64,000 bases of DNA from Lamellibrachia satsuma (lineage: Eukaryota; Annelida; Polychaeta; Sabellida; Siboglinidae), in NCBI GenBank assembly GCA_033239005.1, contig BSQZ01000005.1, forward strand, positions 2,428,501 to 2,492,500, given 5' to 3'. Positions within the stretch are counted from its first letter, which is position 1, and each line of letters opens with the position of its first letter. This document shows, piece after piece, positions 1-11,464 of this stretch. A program made the position numbers and the translations under genes. Below the pieces are notes generated by a model that saw nothing but the letters and a program-made list of their open reading frames with translations, was not told where the DNA came from and did no database searches.

Positions 1-234
1 CTCACCTATGTTAAGTTCAAATGGCTTTCCATTCAAACAGCCATTTGAAATCATAATTAATCTCTGGAAAACATTAACCCCAAGTTCACACAAATGTGAG
101 GGGTTTTTGCTTCCAAACACACCATAGCCTAGGCAACTGCATTGCATATCTAGATGCACAGCTATTTTGAACAATGGTGTAGGTTTGACGAAATGTTTTC
201 ATCGTTCAATAATCGTAACTTATGTAAGTTAGTA

Positions 235-1700
235 CAGTGGAACCTCGGTTTATGGCCACCCCAGTAATACAGTCACTCTGCCGTTATGGTCACCCTGGGA
301 CAGTCCAAAATGATATCCACAGTAAAAAATAGGACGTTAGTCCCCTAATCCGGTCACCTTGCTATTCAGGAATACGGTCAGTAACCCAGTGCAAAACGTC
401 GAGATTGCCCGCAGAATAACCCTGCACTTACGGTCAGTCACAGCCGGGCAACCAGCTGCGGGCTGGCCCCCGTTCCATCAGTGGAAATTTCAATATGATG
501 CCACACACTGGCATCTCCGTGTTTACACAGTGACCAATTAACTTCAGAAAACAATGCAAGAAACCAGACACCAGTCATTTTAGTGCATATATCTGCTCAC
601 GCTCACGCAAATTCTTAGGCCTAAGCTTAGCGGTTCAGTAAATTTTATTGAAAAACACATCGCTGTCGACAGCTCGGTCATCGACGCTAACAATACAAAT
701 AGGATACCGTGTATTACTAGGTGCCCTATTGTTTGCTTAAACGCCAGTGAGCACTTGTAGGAATAGCAGGCCCCAGAGGTGGTAAAATGTTGCAAAATAA
801 GTGGCATAACGAACAAAATTCAATAATCCTCTGATACATAATAATAATGCACTTTATTTTCACACTCATATCCAGAGTACAACTCTGTTCAAAGGTGTTT
901 ACAATGACTAAACGGACTAAAATGTGCATAATAAAATTAAACGTATATGTATAAGGCTTAAGCTTCGTTAAAACAAAAATGTACTAAGCAAGATAAGCTA
1001 AAGCTATCAATGTACGTACAAAAACATACGCATGAATAAATAATTAATTCATTAATAAATAATTAATAAATAATTAAAATAATTAATAAATGAATAAATA
1101 ATTAAAATAATAAACTAGTATAATAGTAGAAAATTAAGAATAATGTTAATAATACATAGCACGTGTGGTTATATAATATAGGCTCCCCAAAATAAACAGT
1201 GGCGCCTCTGGTGGATAACTCGTGTTCGATCCTAAACAGCAAATATTTAATGAGTTGTGATGTCAGCAAATAATGTATCGGGCCAACATTAATACTTATT
1301 GATATGTAACAAAACCAACCAGGAAACATCGGTCCATGTGATGTATGAATAATTGAGCACGCTAAATGCCTTATGGTGTTACGCGAAGTTACGGCCTACG
1401 AAAAAACAACATCGGGAATTTCTGTGTGTGTTTGTGAGTGTGCTTTTATTCAGAGTTTCGACTGAACAGCTGTTAAGACGTTTTTATTGCAGGTTGACAC
1501 TGACATGGGAAAGGCTTTGTGTATGTGCATTTACATACATCATAATGCAACCACCACATTACACACGACATACTTGCTCAATGTGACATTTCTCCAAGTC
1601 CCATGATGCTTCAGTGCCCACATTCACTATTAAGGTCATCTCGCTATTATGGTCACTTTGACTCAGTCCCGTAGTTGATGATAATGCCAAGGTTCCTCTG
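235..1700. mobile_element. pogo/Tigger-like non-autonomous DNA transposon (MITE)
   Basis: The left end starts CAGTGGAACCTCGG and the right end, reverse-complemented, starts CAGAGGAACCTTGG (12 of 14 identical). Both ends are flanked directly by TA (233-234 and 1701-1702), the target duplication used by pogo/Tigger elements. No transposase reading frame is visible inside, only AT-rich filler (AATAA-rich at about 1040-1140). A phrase resembling TTATGGTCAC recurs near both ends in the same orientation. The family assignment rests on termini and TSD only. Confidence 0.5.
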
Positions 1701-1986
1701 TACTGGGTATTTCATTCAATACAACGTTTATAACAATTTGATGAAATAACTTGGTAATTTAGAATAACGATCGATTTTTTTCAATATGACATGTTCTATC
1801 ATAATTATGACCTATATGCTATATAGAAAATGTTACACCAATTGGTATTATCTAATTATAAGTTTTTATATTTGTAGGGCTACAATGCTGGGATGAAAGT
1901 GATTTCCAAACAAAAAGTGATTATTTTAGGCTCTTTTGCAACATCAGGTACGATTGTAAAGGAAAGTGGTGTTAAACTATTTCTTA

Positions 1987-2360
1987 ATGGCTAAAAAAAG
2001 TGCGTGTTGGTCCACTGTATATCGCCAGGCAAAAAGAAAAGCTGAGGAGCTGATAAAAGCAGTTATAGAAAGAGAGTTTGATATAGTGTCAGACGAAGAA
2101 CATATGGATATAAGAAACACAGGTGTCACTGAAGATACTTATACAGGTAAATCTTGACAATCACGCAAGTGCTGATGTGTCTCGGCATTCGGATAGAGAA
2201 AACCACTCTGATGAAAATTACCAGAATGAAGAAATGGTTGAGGGTAGTGATGGAGATTCTCACCTAACACTGATCTCCTCACCTCACACTGAAGTTTTTT
2301 TATCCCAAGGATGTATGTGGGAGGAGACAGGCAATGCCATGTTACCACTCAGGCTGTAAC
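1987..2360 (+). pseudogene. unrecognised broken coding fragment, possibly transposon-associated
   Basis: From the ATG at 1987 a basic, helical N-terminus (MAKKSACWSTVYRQAKRKAE) runs in frame to a stop at 2155. An acidic, serine-rich continuation (SRHSDRENHSDENYQNEEM) is open in another frame to 2359, and the switch lies near 2150 at a CAGGTAAAT, so either a frameshift or a short intron could join them. The composition (basic head, then acidic/serine linker) looks protein-like, but I do not recognise a domain. It may be the N-terminus of an element-associated protein, or a chance ORF. Confidence 0.25.
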
Positions 2361-3259
2361 ATGTGTCTCTTTTTACATTTAAAAGTCAAGACATTTTCTG
2401 GACAGTGCTGGTACCATCCCTATACATCAAGCAGACATTAAAATAAAAAGGTTCTGAAATTCCCATTTTGTCCCAGTTTAAATAACTTCCAAGATGAAAG
2501 CTATATGGGTAATGCCAATTAACAAAGCATATTGTGTAAGATTGTCTGTTGGGATGTTGGTCACATAAGGTTACATGTCAGTACAACACTCACAACTATG
2601 ATATATTGTCAAAATTATCCTCTTGAGACTTTGGTTGATACTACTGTAAGGGGAAAGACCACGATAAAGAACTGTAGATGGAGCCAACGTTTTGTTTGTA
2701 CAAACTGGCGACATCGCACTACATTACTCTGGTTATCTTTTAAAAGTACATTGAGCATACAGCTGAGAAACAAGTATTCTCAACAGGTGGCAGGCTTGCC
2801 CTTATAGGTGCAGAGTAGATTTAGGATATAATTTTTTTTAAAGAAAAATTACCAGGTTGATAAATAGCATATTTTGTTTGATCGAAGTTGTTTACGTGCA
2901 TGACATCTTCACTCATGCAGACATATCTGCTCAAAGGCATTGGAGGCAAGAACCCAGACAGAGATGTTATCAATATGATGAAGTATCTCATGACGACAGA
3001 TTTATCATTGTGCTACATGTGGAAAGGCCACATGTAGCATGTAGGCGTTTTCAAATCAGGTCATCCTAAGAGTCATTAAAGGTGAAATGTTTTGAAGGAT
3101 CCTAAAATAATTCTGTGTAATTCTTATCTTAGATGCATTCGTGAACCACAAATCTGTTACATCTGCCATCGTTTACTGAAACTTCTTGTTTTGCCAATGT
3201 AAAAGGGACCCAAACAGTGTAAAGCTACTGTTAGGTATAAATTATTATATATTTATATA
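2361..3259. other. no supported gene
   Basis: I see only short open frames and AT-rich sequence here, with no domain, RNA gene or clear repeat. Confidence 0.5.
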
Positions 3260-3633
3260 CAGGGTTGTTTGATTTAAATCATTTGATTTAAATCATTGAT
3301 TTAAATCGCTCAAAAAAAAATCATTGATTTATGATTTTTTTTTTATTTTTTCCAGTTTTTTAATCGCTGATTTATATGAATTTAACACAAATAATTGTTT
3401 ACAAGCATCGAGATCAACAAAGTTTTGTGTGTTTTTTAATACAAAAGCACAAAGTGCGCACACTTGTATAGCTGTATTGACACCAGATAGCCTGATAGTA
3501 AAATGTTTTGTGACATTGTGTATATCAGATTTCAAAAAATCAAATAAATAAACAAAATCAAATAAAAAAAATCCGATTTAAATAAAAAAAATCAAATTTT
3601 TTTGATTAAAAAAAATCATGATTTTTTTCAACC
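3260..3633. mobile_element. AT-rich TIR element (hAT-like MITE candidate)
   Basis: The left end begins CAGGGTTGTTTGATTTAAAT and is followed by repeated TTGATTTAAATCA motifs. The right end, reverse-complemented, begins CGGTTGAAAAAAATCATGAT. The interior is built from ATTTAAATC and AAAAAATCA words in both orientations, so it would fold back. The CAGGGTTG-type terminus recalls hAT MITEs, but the outer right bases are degraded and no clean 8-bp target duplication is seen. Confidence 0.35.
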
Positions 3634-6130
3634 GTTTTTATATATATATATGTGTGTGTGTGTTTAAATGCATGTTAGATATTCTAAATTACATGCATAT
3701 TTCTTTTTCTGACAATTTTAAGAAGAATGTTTAATATATCCATCCTTATTGCAGCTGCAGCGAAGAAATGGGACGTCACTGACTACAGGACAAACAGCGG
3801 ATTAAAACATGGTTGGCCGGATGGGTAGACAGAGACGGGGGACGAAAACAGAACTGAAAAAAGAAAGGTACAGTGCACTCCCTGTGGTTATATAAATATT
3901 TTGTTATGCTCCTTAGCTTAGGGGGAAGGTGTGGGCATGTCCACACAACCCGTTATTGACCACACCATGTGGTTTGTGGTTTCAGAACAGTGTTATATAA
4001 TAACACTTAACATGCACAACAAATGTCTGAAATCAGGGTTTGATTTCATTACCATATGAAAGAAATTATAAAATAAAATGTTTAAATGGAAAAAATAATG
4101 TAATTTTACATTTGTGCAGAAACATGTCACACCAACAACAATATGTGCACACAGATGTACGGATGTTATTGTAAATTGTATTTTAGTGTTGTTGTCATGA
4201 GGATATAATTGAAATAAACCTCGCTATCATAAACCGGGTTTAAAAACAAATTTTCCTTTGCCAACTGCTAGCTTGGAGCTTATCCGCAATTCTCAAGTTG
4301 GAATGTTTAATTGTCACCACCCATCAGATCGCGAAGTTGTTCATCGGGGCTGATGTCAATCACAATTACAATTTTGAATGACAATCATTGTTGCATGGTT
4401 TTGTCGGCTTCTGTGATGTGGGCATTGCCCCATTTATCTGATCTTTTATCCAGGATGGGATTAATTACTAGCGTAATTTGCATTCTGCACTCAATGACTT
4501 CATTTCCACAGCCTAAGATACACGATGCATAATAGTGCATATATCTGCTCACATCTTAATGCCCCACTACCCCCACGTAATGGGACGTAACCACACAGGT
4601 TACATTTTGCTAAACATACTTTTTCTTATTGCAGTTGTAGTGTGGTAACTGGTTGTTGTGAACGAATACATTTATACTAGTTATCAAGGCAAAATTATAC
4701 CCTTTTGGCATACCGTTATACCAATATTGGCCCAATCGAGTCTTACTAGCTGTGCAGCGAGGTTGGTGTTACTAGTAATAATAATAGAAGAAGAGCCAAC
4801 ACATGAAGGTTCATGAAAAAGTAACTTGAAACTTTATTTTAAATATGTGGACATGGAAGTATTGTTTGAAGCATCTTAAGACTAAGTACATGCATGCAAA
4901 TACATCTAATATGAACAAATATGATTACAATCAAACTCAAATGCTTGACACTAAAAATAAAGCAATAAAAATAGAAGATATAGCACTCAGTAATACAATT
5001 CATTTTGAAAATATTATATTGAAACATTACTTCTTTGATAAAACAGCAATCATCCAGATTCAGTACTGCATGTTGGACAAAAAATGATATGAATTAACTA
5101 GACTGAGCACAGCCTAATCGTTCGTGGTTTGCCGTTTGAGTTGAGGAACCGGGAAACTGCTGTCGATAGTAGGGCCTACACGCCAGTTATGCATGTGAAT
5201 CGGAGTCCGAATCAGACTCGATTCCGAAATCTACCGCAATCACGCTTGGCCACTGCAGAGTGCCAGCGGTGGGCGACAATTGATTGTCATGAACTTTGAC
5301 GTTGACATGTTGCATCTTTTCACTTGCTTTGCAGGTGTTATTTTGAACTCGCACCACGACATCCGGGTCACGAGATTGTTTCTTCAAATAAGAGCGCCAA
5401 TGGATAGGCACTGAGAAAGGCCATAGAAACGCTTTTCCCGACCAATGACGATTACAATAACATGATTACAATATATAGAGATCAATCGCAGTATAATTTT
5501 TTTCCAACGATGTCAAGGTTAAAATATATAATCTTATAGATTGGAGGTATTTGCTATTCTGCCATCGACAACATTTGTCGAATCATGACCGTGTACGCTA
5601 AGAGTCACTAAGACAGTTCAAACAGTTTTATTATGAAAAAATCTCACCTTGTAAAAAGAAAAACCCATCTTATTTTCATTTTACCCTTCGTTGTAAGACA
5701 TTTGCCTGTCTTCAAGACGGGCAGATGGGTACCTGGCTAAGGGCCTGATGCCCTACCTTCCCCTACTCATTCAACAGTTGAGAGTCCCAGACATGGGGCC
5801 GAGTACATTTTCATGAGTAAAGTACAAGTCCGAGTACATCTTGTATGATACTGTAGTAAAATAAATTAGAATAAAATGTATATATATATAAATACACACA
5901 TGAATTAAAAGCATACAATTGATCAATCCAATGTTTAATCATTGGACTTCGATAATAAATAAAAGTGTAAAAACAATTCACAAAAAGTAGATTATCTGAC
6001 ATTTCTAACTGGCATAAAAGGCTAAATATTGACGAGCGAATGCGTTCATTAGAGGATTTTTCATGATTAATAGCGAACAGATGACTTGCACTACAATGGG
6101 GTGACAAGTTATGTAAAATTCTAAAACTGT
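3634..6130. other. intergenic, no supported gene
   Basis: This stretch holds a short TATATATG/TG run near 3643-3662 and otherwise unique AT-rich DNA. A 74-codon minus-strand frame (5187-5411) ends in an acidic FGIESDSDSDSHA tail. That could be the last exon of an unrecognised gene, but nothing else supports it. Confidence 0.4.
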
Positions 6131-6132
6131 TG

Positions 6133-6969
6133 TTATAAGCAACAGTAGGGGAAGGCAGTGTTAGTTGGAATCACGGACAGTTGCTCACCAGACAGTTGCT
6201 CACCAGACAGTTGCTCACCGGACAGTTGCTCACCAGACAGTTGCTCACCAGACAGTTGCTCACTGGACAGTTGCTCACTGGACAGTTGCTCACCAGACAG
6301 TTGCTCACTGGACAGTTGCTCACTGGACAGTTGCTCACCAGACAGTTGCTCACCAGACAGTTGCTCTCCGGACAGTTGCTCACCAGACAGTTGCTCACCA
6401 GACAGTTGCTCACCGGAAAGTTGCTCACCGGACAGTTGCTCACCGGACAGTTGCTCACCGGACAGTTGCTCACCGGACAGTTGCTCACCGGACAGTTGCT
6501 CACCAGACAGTTGCTCACCGGACAGTTGCTCACCGGACAGTTGCTCACCGGACAGTTGCTCACCGGACAGTTGCTCACCAGACAGTTGCTCACCAGACAG
6601 TTGCTCACCGGACAGTTGCTCACCGGACAGTTGCTCTCCGGACAGTTGCTCACCGGACAGTTGCTCACCGGACAGTTGCTCACCAGACAGTTGCTCACCA
6701 GACAGTTGCTCACCGGACAGTTGCTCACCGGACAGTTGCTCACCAGACAGTTGCTCACCGGACAGTTGCTCACCGGATAGTTGCTCACCAGACAGTTGCT
6801 CACCAGACAGTTGCTCACCGGACAGTTGCTCACCGGACAGTTGCTCTCCGGACAGTTGCTCACCGGACAGTTGCTCACTGGACAGTTGCTCACCAGACAG
6901 TTGCTCACCAGACAGTTGCTCACCAGACAGTTGCTCACCAAGGAAATGAAAAAGCGAAAAGTTGCTCAC
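6133..6969 (-). CDS. hypothetical (SGEQL)n pentapeptide-repeat ORF encoded by a minisatellite
   Basis: A 278-codon ORF starts MSNFSLFHFLGEQL, runs through about 51 copies of SGEQL (five SSEQL variants), and ends SVIPTNTAFPYCCL. No signal peptide or known domain is visible. The 15-bp unit length keeps several frames open on both strands, so an open frame alone is weak evidence. In this frame most unit variants are silent: TCC/TCT for Ser, GGT/GGA for Gly, and CTG/CTT/CTA for Leu. Only GGT to AGT (Gly to Ser) alters the peptide. No splice sites or polyadenylation context are evident. It may be non-coding satellite with coincidental frames. Confidence 0.2.
   Translation of the reverse strand: MSNFSLFHFLGEQLSGEQLSGEQLSGEQLSSEQLSGEQLSGEQLSGEQLSGEQLSGEQLSGEQLSGEQLSGEQLSGEQLSGEQLSGEQLSGEQLSGEQLSGEQLSGEQLSGEQLSGEQLSGEQLSGEQLSGEQLSGEQLSGEQLSGEQLSGEQLSGEQLSGEQLSGEQLSGEQLSGEQLSGEQLSGEQLSGEQLSGEQLSGEQLSGEQLSGEQLSSEQLSSEQLSGEQLSSEQLSSEQLSGEQLSGEQLSGEQLSGEQLSGEQLSVIPTNTAFPYCCL
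6176..6940. repeat. 15-bp minisatellite, 51 units with no indels
   Basis: The unit is GACAGTTGCTCACCA/G. The array is exactly 765 bp, or 51 units, and every unit has the same length. Variation is confined to four positions: 3 (C, rare A or T), 12 (A or T), 14 (C or T) and 15 (A or G). One degenerate unit lies just outside at about 6959-6972. Confidence 0.95.
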
Positions 6970-9690
6970 CCTGTGTTAATGTTATTTGATGTAAAAAAAA
7001 ATTAACAAGTAGGAATTGCAGAAAGAGAATTTATTGAGGGAACTAACGTAAAAATTTCCCTTCCCCTACAAAATGACAATAAATAAAATAAGTGACAGTA
7101 TAAACAACTTAATTCAACGATCCTTTCGTTTCTGTTACTATTAAAACGACCACCAAGAGGTATCAAATTTCTCCTCATATATAATAATAATAATATATCT
7201 ACATATAATTTTTTTCCAGTTTTAAATATATATTTAGCTGAATCCACCAGCCAGCCAGCCACCAGTATCCAAATGAAGCCATTCCTACCATTGGGAGACA
7301 GGTCACACAAGACCATTATACCAGTTTACGGAAGCCATTACCAGTGATGCACACTGAAAATAGAAGTGGTAGGACAAAATGTCCTGAATCTCTGAAATCA
7401 ATAGGACACAACGTTCTGAATTCACAAAAACAATAGGACATTCTACCATGACAGATGCTCATTGATTTTGGTTGCACTTTGAGACTTGAGCAGTAGTAGT
7501 AACTAGTTCAGCATACAGCGTGCAATTCAGTGTAGTTATTAAGAACAATACTAATTAAAATGAAAAGTTATGCAGTTATTAGGTGACAAACTATTCTTCA
7601 TTCACATACAATGACATATTGCAATCAGCACCACGTTTAATGGTTTGGCACATTGGTAACAAATTAGATACTAAAACAGAGAAGCACCAAAAATTTAGTA
7701 CCAAGAATGAATTTAAAAAATATTGGCTACTTCAGGTAGGCACTTCAAAACAAAATTAAATGTCATGATAGAACATTAGTAATTGGTTTAACAATCGTTT
7801 GATCAATAAACTGTGCATTGCTACAGTATTCATTGATCTTCTTGATGTTGGCTGGAGAACCAAGTAAAGAGTTAAGTAGGGACTGGTAATGGTGAAGCCA
7901 CAGTCATATATTCTTTACATTTTCCGCACCTGAAGCACCAACAACATTGCTAGGATTTGGCAACCTGGCATTATTCATGTTTTATGTCCTTCCATAATTT
8001 TTTTAAGTAATTATTGTATAGTTTACAAGCAAGTCAATCAAGCAAGATCAATATCCCCTTTGTACTTTAACCACACTGCAAATTGGCACCACACAATACT
8101 TGTGCAGGCTGTCTGACTTGAGTCATCAAACTTCAGGAGAAGACTCAGCTAGCAGTACTTAGCACTATCACTTGTGAGAGCAACAAAGGCATTTTATGGC
8201 AAACTGATGAATGACCCTTTCATTATGGCTTACTGGACTTCCTGGCTTAATTAAACAAACACAAGGATTATGGCCTGGACTGGTAACTAGTACAACTATG
8301 GATATGAACTAGGGGTTTCTGACTGGGAAAAGGATCAAAAGATGCTGCCTCTTGAAGTGAAGCCTTTGTGGCTTCAGTGCATTCAATGTGCAGAAAAGTG
8401 ATCCACAGTGTGAAGTTGTGAAAACTCATCAATACCAAGTAAAAATTAAACCACAGCTACTAAATGTAACAATAATAATTATTACAAATCAGGGACTATT
8501 ACATTGCAATTAATATCATGGTTATTGCAATAGAATTGACATAATAAAAGTGTTTTTAATTATCCTGTATTGGAAAACATATAACTCAGCTGAGATGCAT
8601 GCAAGAACATAATTAATTTTTTTATTTGATTAATATGCAGGTAATACAATTTGCTACCATACTTTTTGAAATTATTGTTGTAGATGTTAATGATTTGATA
8701 AAATAAGAAGTTAAATAATTTACACAATATCATACTGAAAACGTACTCAGATGTACTCAGAGATTTTTCCGGCTATTTCTGTTTTTTTTTCAGGGTCGAA
8801 AATATCGTTTTTGTGATTTGTGTGAATCTGGTTTAAAAATTTGGGGAGGGGGTATAGGGTGATCGTATTTTTCGTTTGCGGTTCGTGTTTTTGCTGGAGA
8901 ACTCTACCCATGTGTTATTTCCCACTGACATCAACAAACATTTCTCCTACTATTTTCGATATGATCACTGTGATTGGATGAATATGCAGTGTGTTGGCCT
9001 TCTCCATCAATGGGATCATTTGAAAGAAACAAGACTTGCATCTGCGCATCTTGCCAATGGCCACCAAATGAACAGGAAAGGTATAAATGACTTCAGTTGA
9101 AAATCCGGTTCACATATTCGCCGTTGAAAACTATCCACTGTTAAAACCACACAAATGGCTAATAAAATATAATCGTTTTATCAATTTCATGAATATTTTC
9201 TTGCCCCATCTATTAATTTGGTCAGAAATCGATTTAAAAAATTGGTTATTTTTCATTATCCATGTATCCAATCGGGGGTCAAAAATTCTAATTAGAGCCT
9301 ACGTTGACTTTTCCTCAGTTTTTCTCTCAATTTGTGATGACACATCAGATTCAGAGTCTAATTTATATCTGAAGTTGTTTTCATATGTGTACCACCCATT
9401 AACTAATTAAGAGGGCAATGCTAGAAGTCAAATTTTTAACTCTTTTACGAGTGTTTAGTGGGCATCAGGCGATAATATGCGCTCATTTTATAGCTCGTAT
9501 TTTGAATGGGGGAGTGGTGATAGGATGAGTTAAATATCATTCACACCAAATCAGAGTATTACTTTATTGGGGACAGGCTAATAAAAAAATTGATCTGGCA
9601 AAATGTTTTCAATTAAAGCTAGAATCTACATATGAAGACTTAAGAATTTAGATTCTATTAAAATATAAAAATTCCACGTGTAGTGGAACC
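6970..9690. other. intergenic, no supported gene
   Basis: The stretch contains A/T-rich unique DNA with short open frames only. A frame at 9087-9410 (107 codons) has no recognisable domain. Confidence 0.5.
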
Positions 9691-9699
9691 CAACCAGAC

Positions 9700-9900
9700 A
9701 TGCCAAGTCTACCGGTTTTCCCGATAGACTACCGGTTTTTCACCTCTTCTACCGGTCTACCGGTTGGCAGAACATTTCTACCGTTTTTTGCGATTTTGGG
9801 GGGAAAAAATTTTCTTTAATTTTATCGGTAAAATCGGCACCGTTGAGCGAAAATCTCGACTTTCCGGTAGATCCCATTTGAATCTGAATCTCAGCCTCGA
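9700..9900. repeat. CTACCGGT motif cluster, possible transposon subterminal region
   Basis: The palindrome-centred octamer CTACCGGT occurs at 9709, 9729, 9749 and 9757 within 56 bp, followed by partial copies (CTACCG at 9779, CCGGTAG at about 9864). It lies about 150-350 bp upstream of a decayed zinc-finger fragment on the same strand. Such motif clusters are typical of transposase-binding subterminal repeats, but no matching right end was found. Confidence 0.35.
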
Positions 9901-10062
9901 TTCCGGCGACCAATGATATCGCAGCTACACGCCCTCTTTATCTCTGCTATATAATTATAGCGAGTATAACTCCCCACCAGAACAGTTAAAATTTTTCATT
10001 CGCTTGAGTTATTTCTATCTACAATTTTTAATCATTGATCGCTAGCTTCTCCACATGGCACG

Positions 10063-10260
10063 ATGAAGCGCGCCTCGGCGGCTAAGGCTAAGCCGTAGTC
10101 ACCACCTAAGAAGGCGAAGTATGCCAACGCTCTCAAGGTTGCCTTCGAGGCCGATTTTCCGTGATTCAGAAAAAGTTCACGATCGACGAACCATGCATTT
10201 TGTCGTTCGTGCAATCGGCACTTTTCCATTGCACCTGTCCATTTAGGCAATTTATTATGA
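10063..10260 (+). pseudogene. decayed BED-type zinc-finger fragment of a DNA-transposon-like gene
   Basis: A single frame from an ATG reads a lysine/alanine-rich head (MKRASAAKAKP), an in-frame stop, KKAKYANALKVAFEADFP, a second stop, then a zinc-finger half with HAFCRSCNRHFSI. The CxxC-x-(R/K)-x-F-S-I arrangement after a THAFC-like lead matches the N-terminal finger of hAT-like and KIAA1586-like proteins, where it is normally followed by HGG and a second His. Here the second half is lost. With two stops and truncation this is a relic. Confidence 0.45.
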
Positions 10261-10469
10261 TTACTGAATGTACATTATTACTTAGTAGTCTTTATAAAAA
10301 AATGGTTGACTGTTAGTGTTATACACTGCTTATGGAGTAACGAGGAATGCACTAATGTAATGGCGGATTGGCGGTTACGCCTACGAATTTGTTTTGCCTT
10401 GAACTTGGCCACTGGAATTTCACCCGCACCCTTGGTACCGGGTACTTGGTACTCTGTCAGCATTGCTGA

Positions 10470-10765
10470 AGTGCAAATTGAACGAGGACACAATCCCACT
10501 GCAGTCGCTTCGAACCTTTGGCAAGTTTGATCACCCCATGTTGCCACAGTTCACTCAGCTGTATAAATGAGTACGTGGCAATACAGACAGTGGTGGATAT
10601 GTGAACGAATAGACTTCGCGCAATTGCAGCGTGGCTGAATGCTTCCCAGAGAAGTTGAGATGGCCTTGGAATGAACAAGTCTGCCTTGGGTGAAGTGTAA
10701 AGCGCTTTGAGCAGTCCAACGGACGGGATACCGCGCTATATAAGAATATACCTTTACCTTTATAC
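10470..10765 (+). mobile_element. SINE-like retroposon
   Basis: The sequence has a SINE-type core (CAGTTCACTCAGCTG followed by AAATGAGTACGTGGCAATAC) and ends GCGCTTTGAGCAGTC, GATACCGCGCTATATAAGAA, and a short ACCTTT-repeat tail. The 3' part reappears just upstream of exon 2 in all three Dispatched-like genes, which shows that it is dispersed. I cannot identify a tRNA head with confidence, so the 5' limit is approximate. Confidence 0.5.
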
Positions 10766-11084
10766 TGATTTCGCTCCCCGTGAGCGCACACTGCGGCTGG
10801 CGCGTGTCGCATGCACGTCATACAATGACTTGTGCACTAGCTCGGCACAGGAGCGAGTGTGAATATTATTTAGAGTATTTTGTTGTACAGCTGTATCTAT
10901 ATGTTGTTTGTATTTTGTGTATTTATATTGTATATAATTGTCATTTCTTATGTATTAGAAGTATATGCTGTGTATGTTTATGTAATTGAAAAGTGGAGCA
11001 TCTAGCTATTTTTAGTGCTATTTCACTGCTATGTTTTTATCCATTACCTTAATTTTTTATGCACCTTTCATTATGCTCAGTATC

Positions 11085-11464
11085 AATCTGAAATGTATTT
11101 TGTTTTAGAAAAAGTCAGAATTTAGAATTTTTATTTTGCTCCTTGTGAGAGTCCTGATCAATGTTCCCCAAAAATGCTAATGCTTCCAGAATCTCTTCAT
11201 CACATACATACTTACGCTCTAATCTACCCCTTTCGGGCCTTCCGAACTTGGCATGTCTGAACCCAACTGTCAAAATGTTGATGACACTTGTTAAGCATGT
11301 TAAAAACCATGACCAGACCAGATGGATCAAGCAGTTTGCAGTGTAGCTGTTAGATAACCCTGTACAGGTTGACCCCCCTCCACTCCCCGCAATCTGAAAT
11401 GTATTTTGTTTTAGAAAAAGTCAGAATTTAGAATTTTTATTTTGCTCCTTGTGAGAGTCCTGAT
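11085..11464. repeat. 75-bp direct repeat flanking a nuclease-gene fragment
   Basis: A near-identical block of about 75 bp, starting CAATCTGAAATGTATTTTGT, occurs at 11085-11159 and 11390-11464. The DNA between starts with about 48 bp almost identical to 21057-21105, part of the PIN-like nuclease gene, in the same orientation (minus-strand peptide CDEEILEALAFLGNI). This is a small fragment of the nuclease-bearing repeat captured between direct repeats. Confidence 0.7.

Noticed and set aside
6158..7005. Several other long open frames across the 15-bp array (DSCSP, TVAHR, LTRQL, VSNCP repeats)
   Set aside because: A 15-bp unit without stops keeps several frames open on both strands; these frames carry more amino-acid-changing variants than the SGEQL frame and have no independent support.
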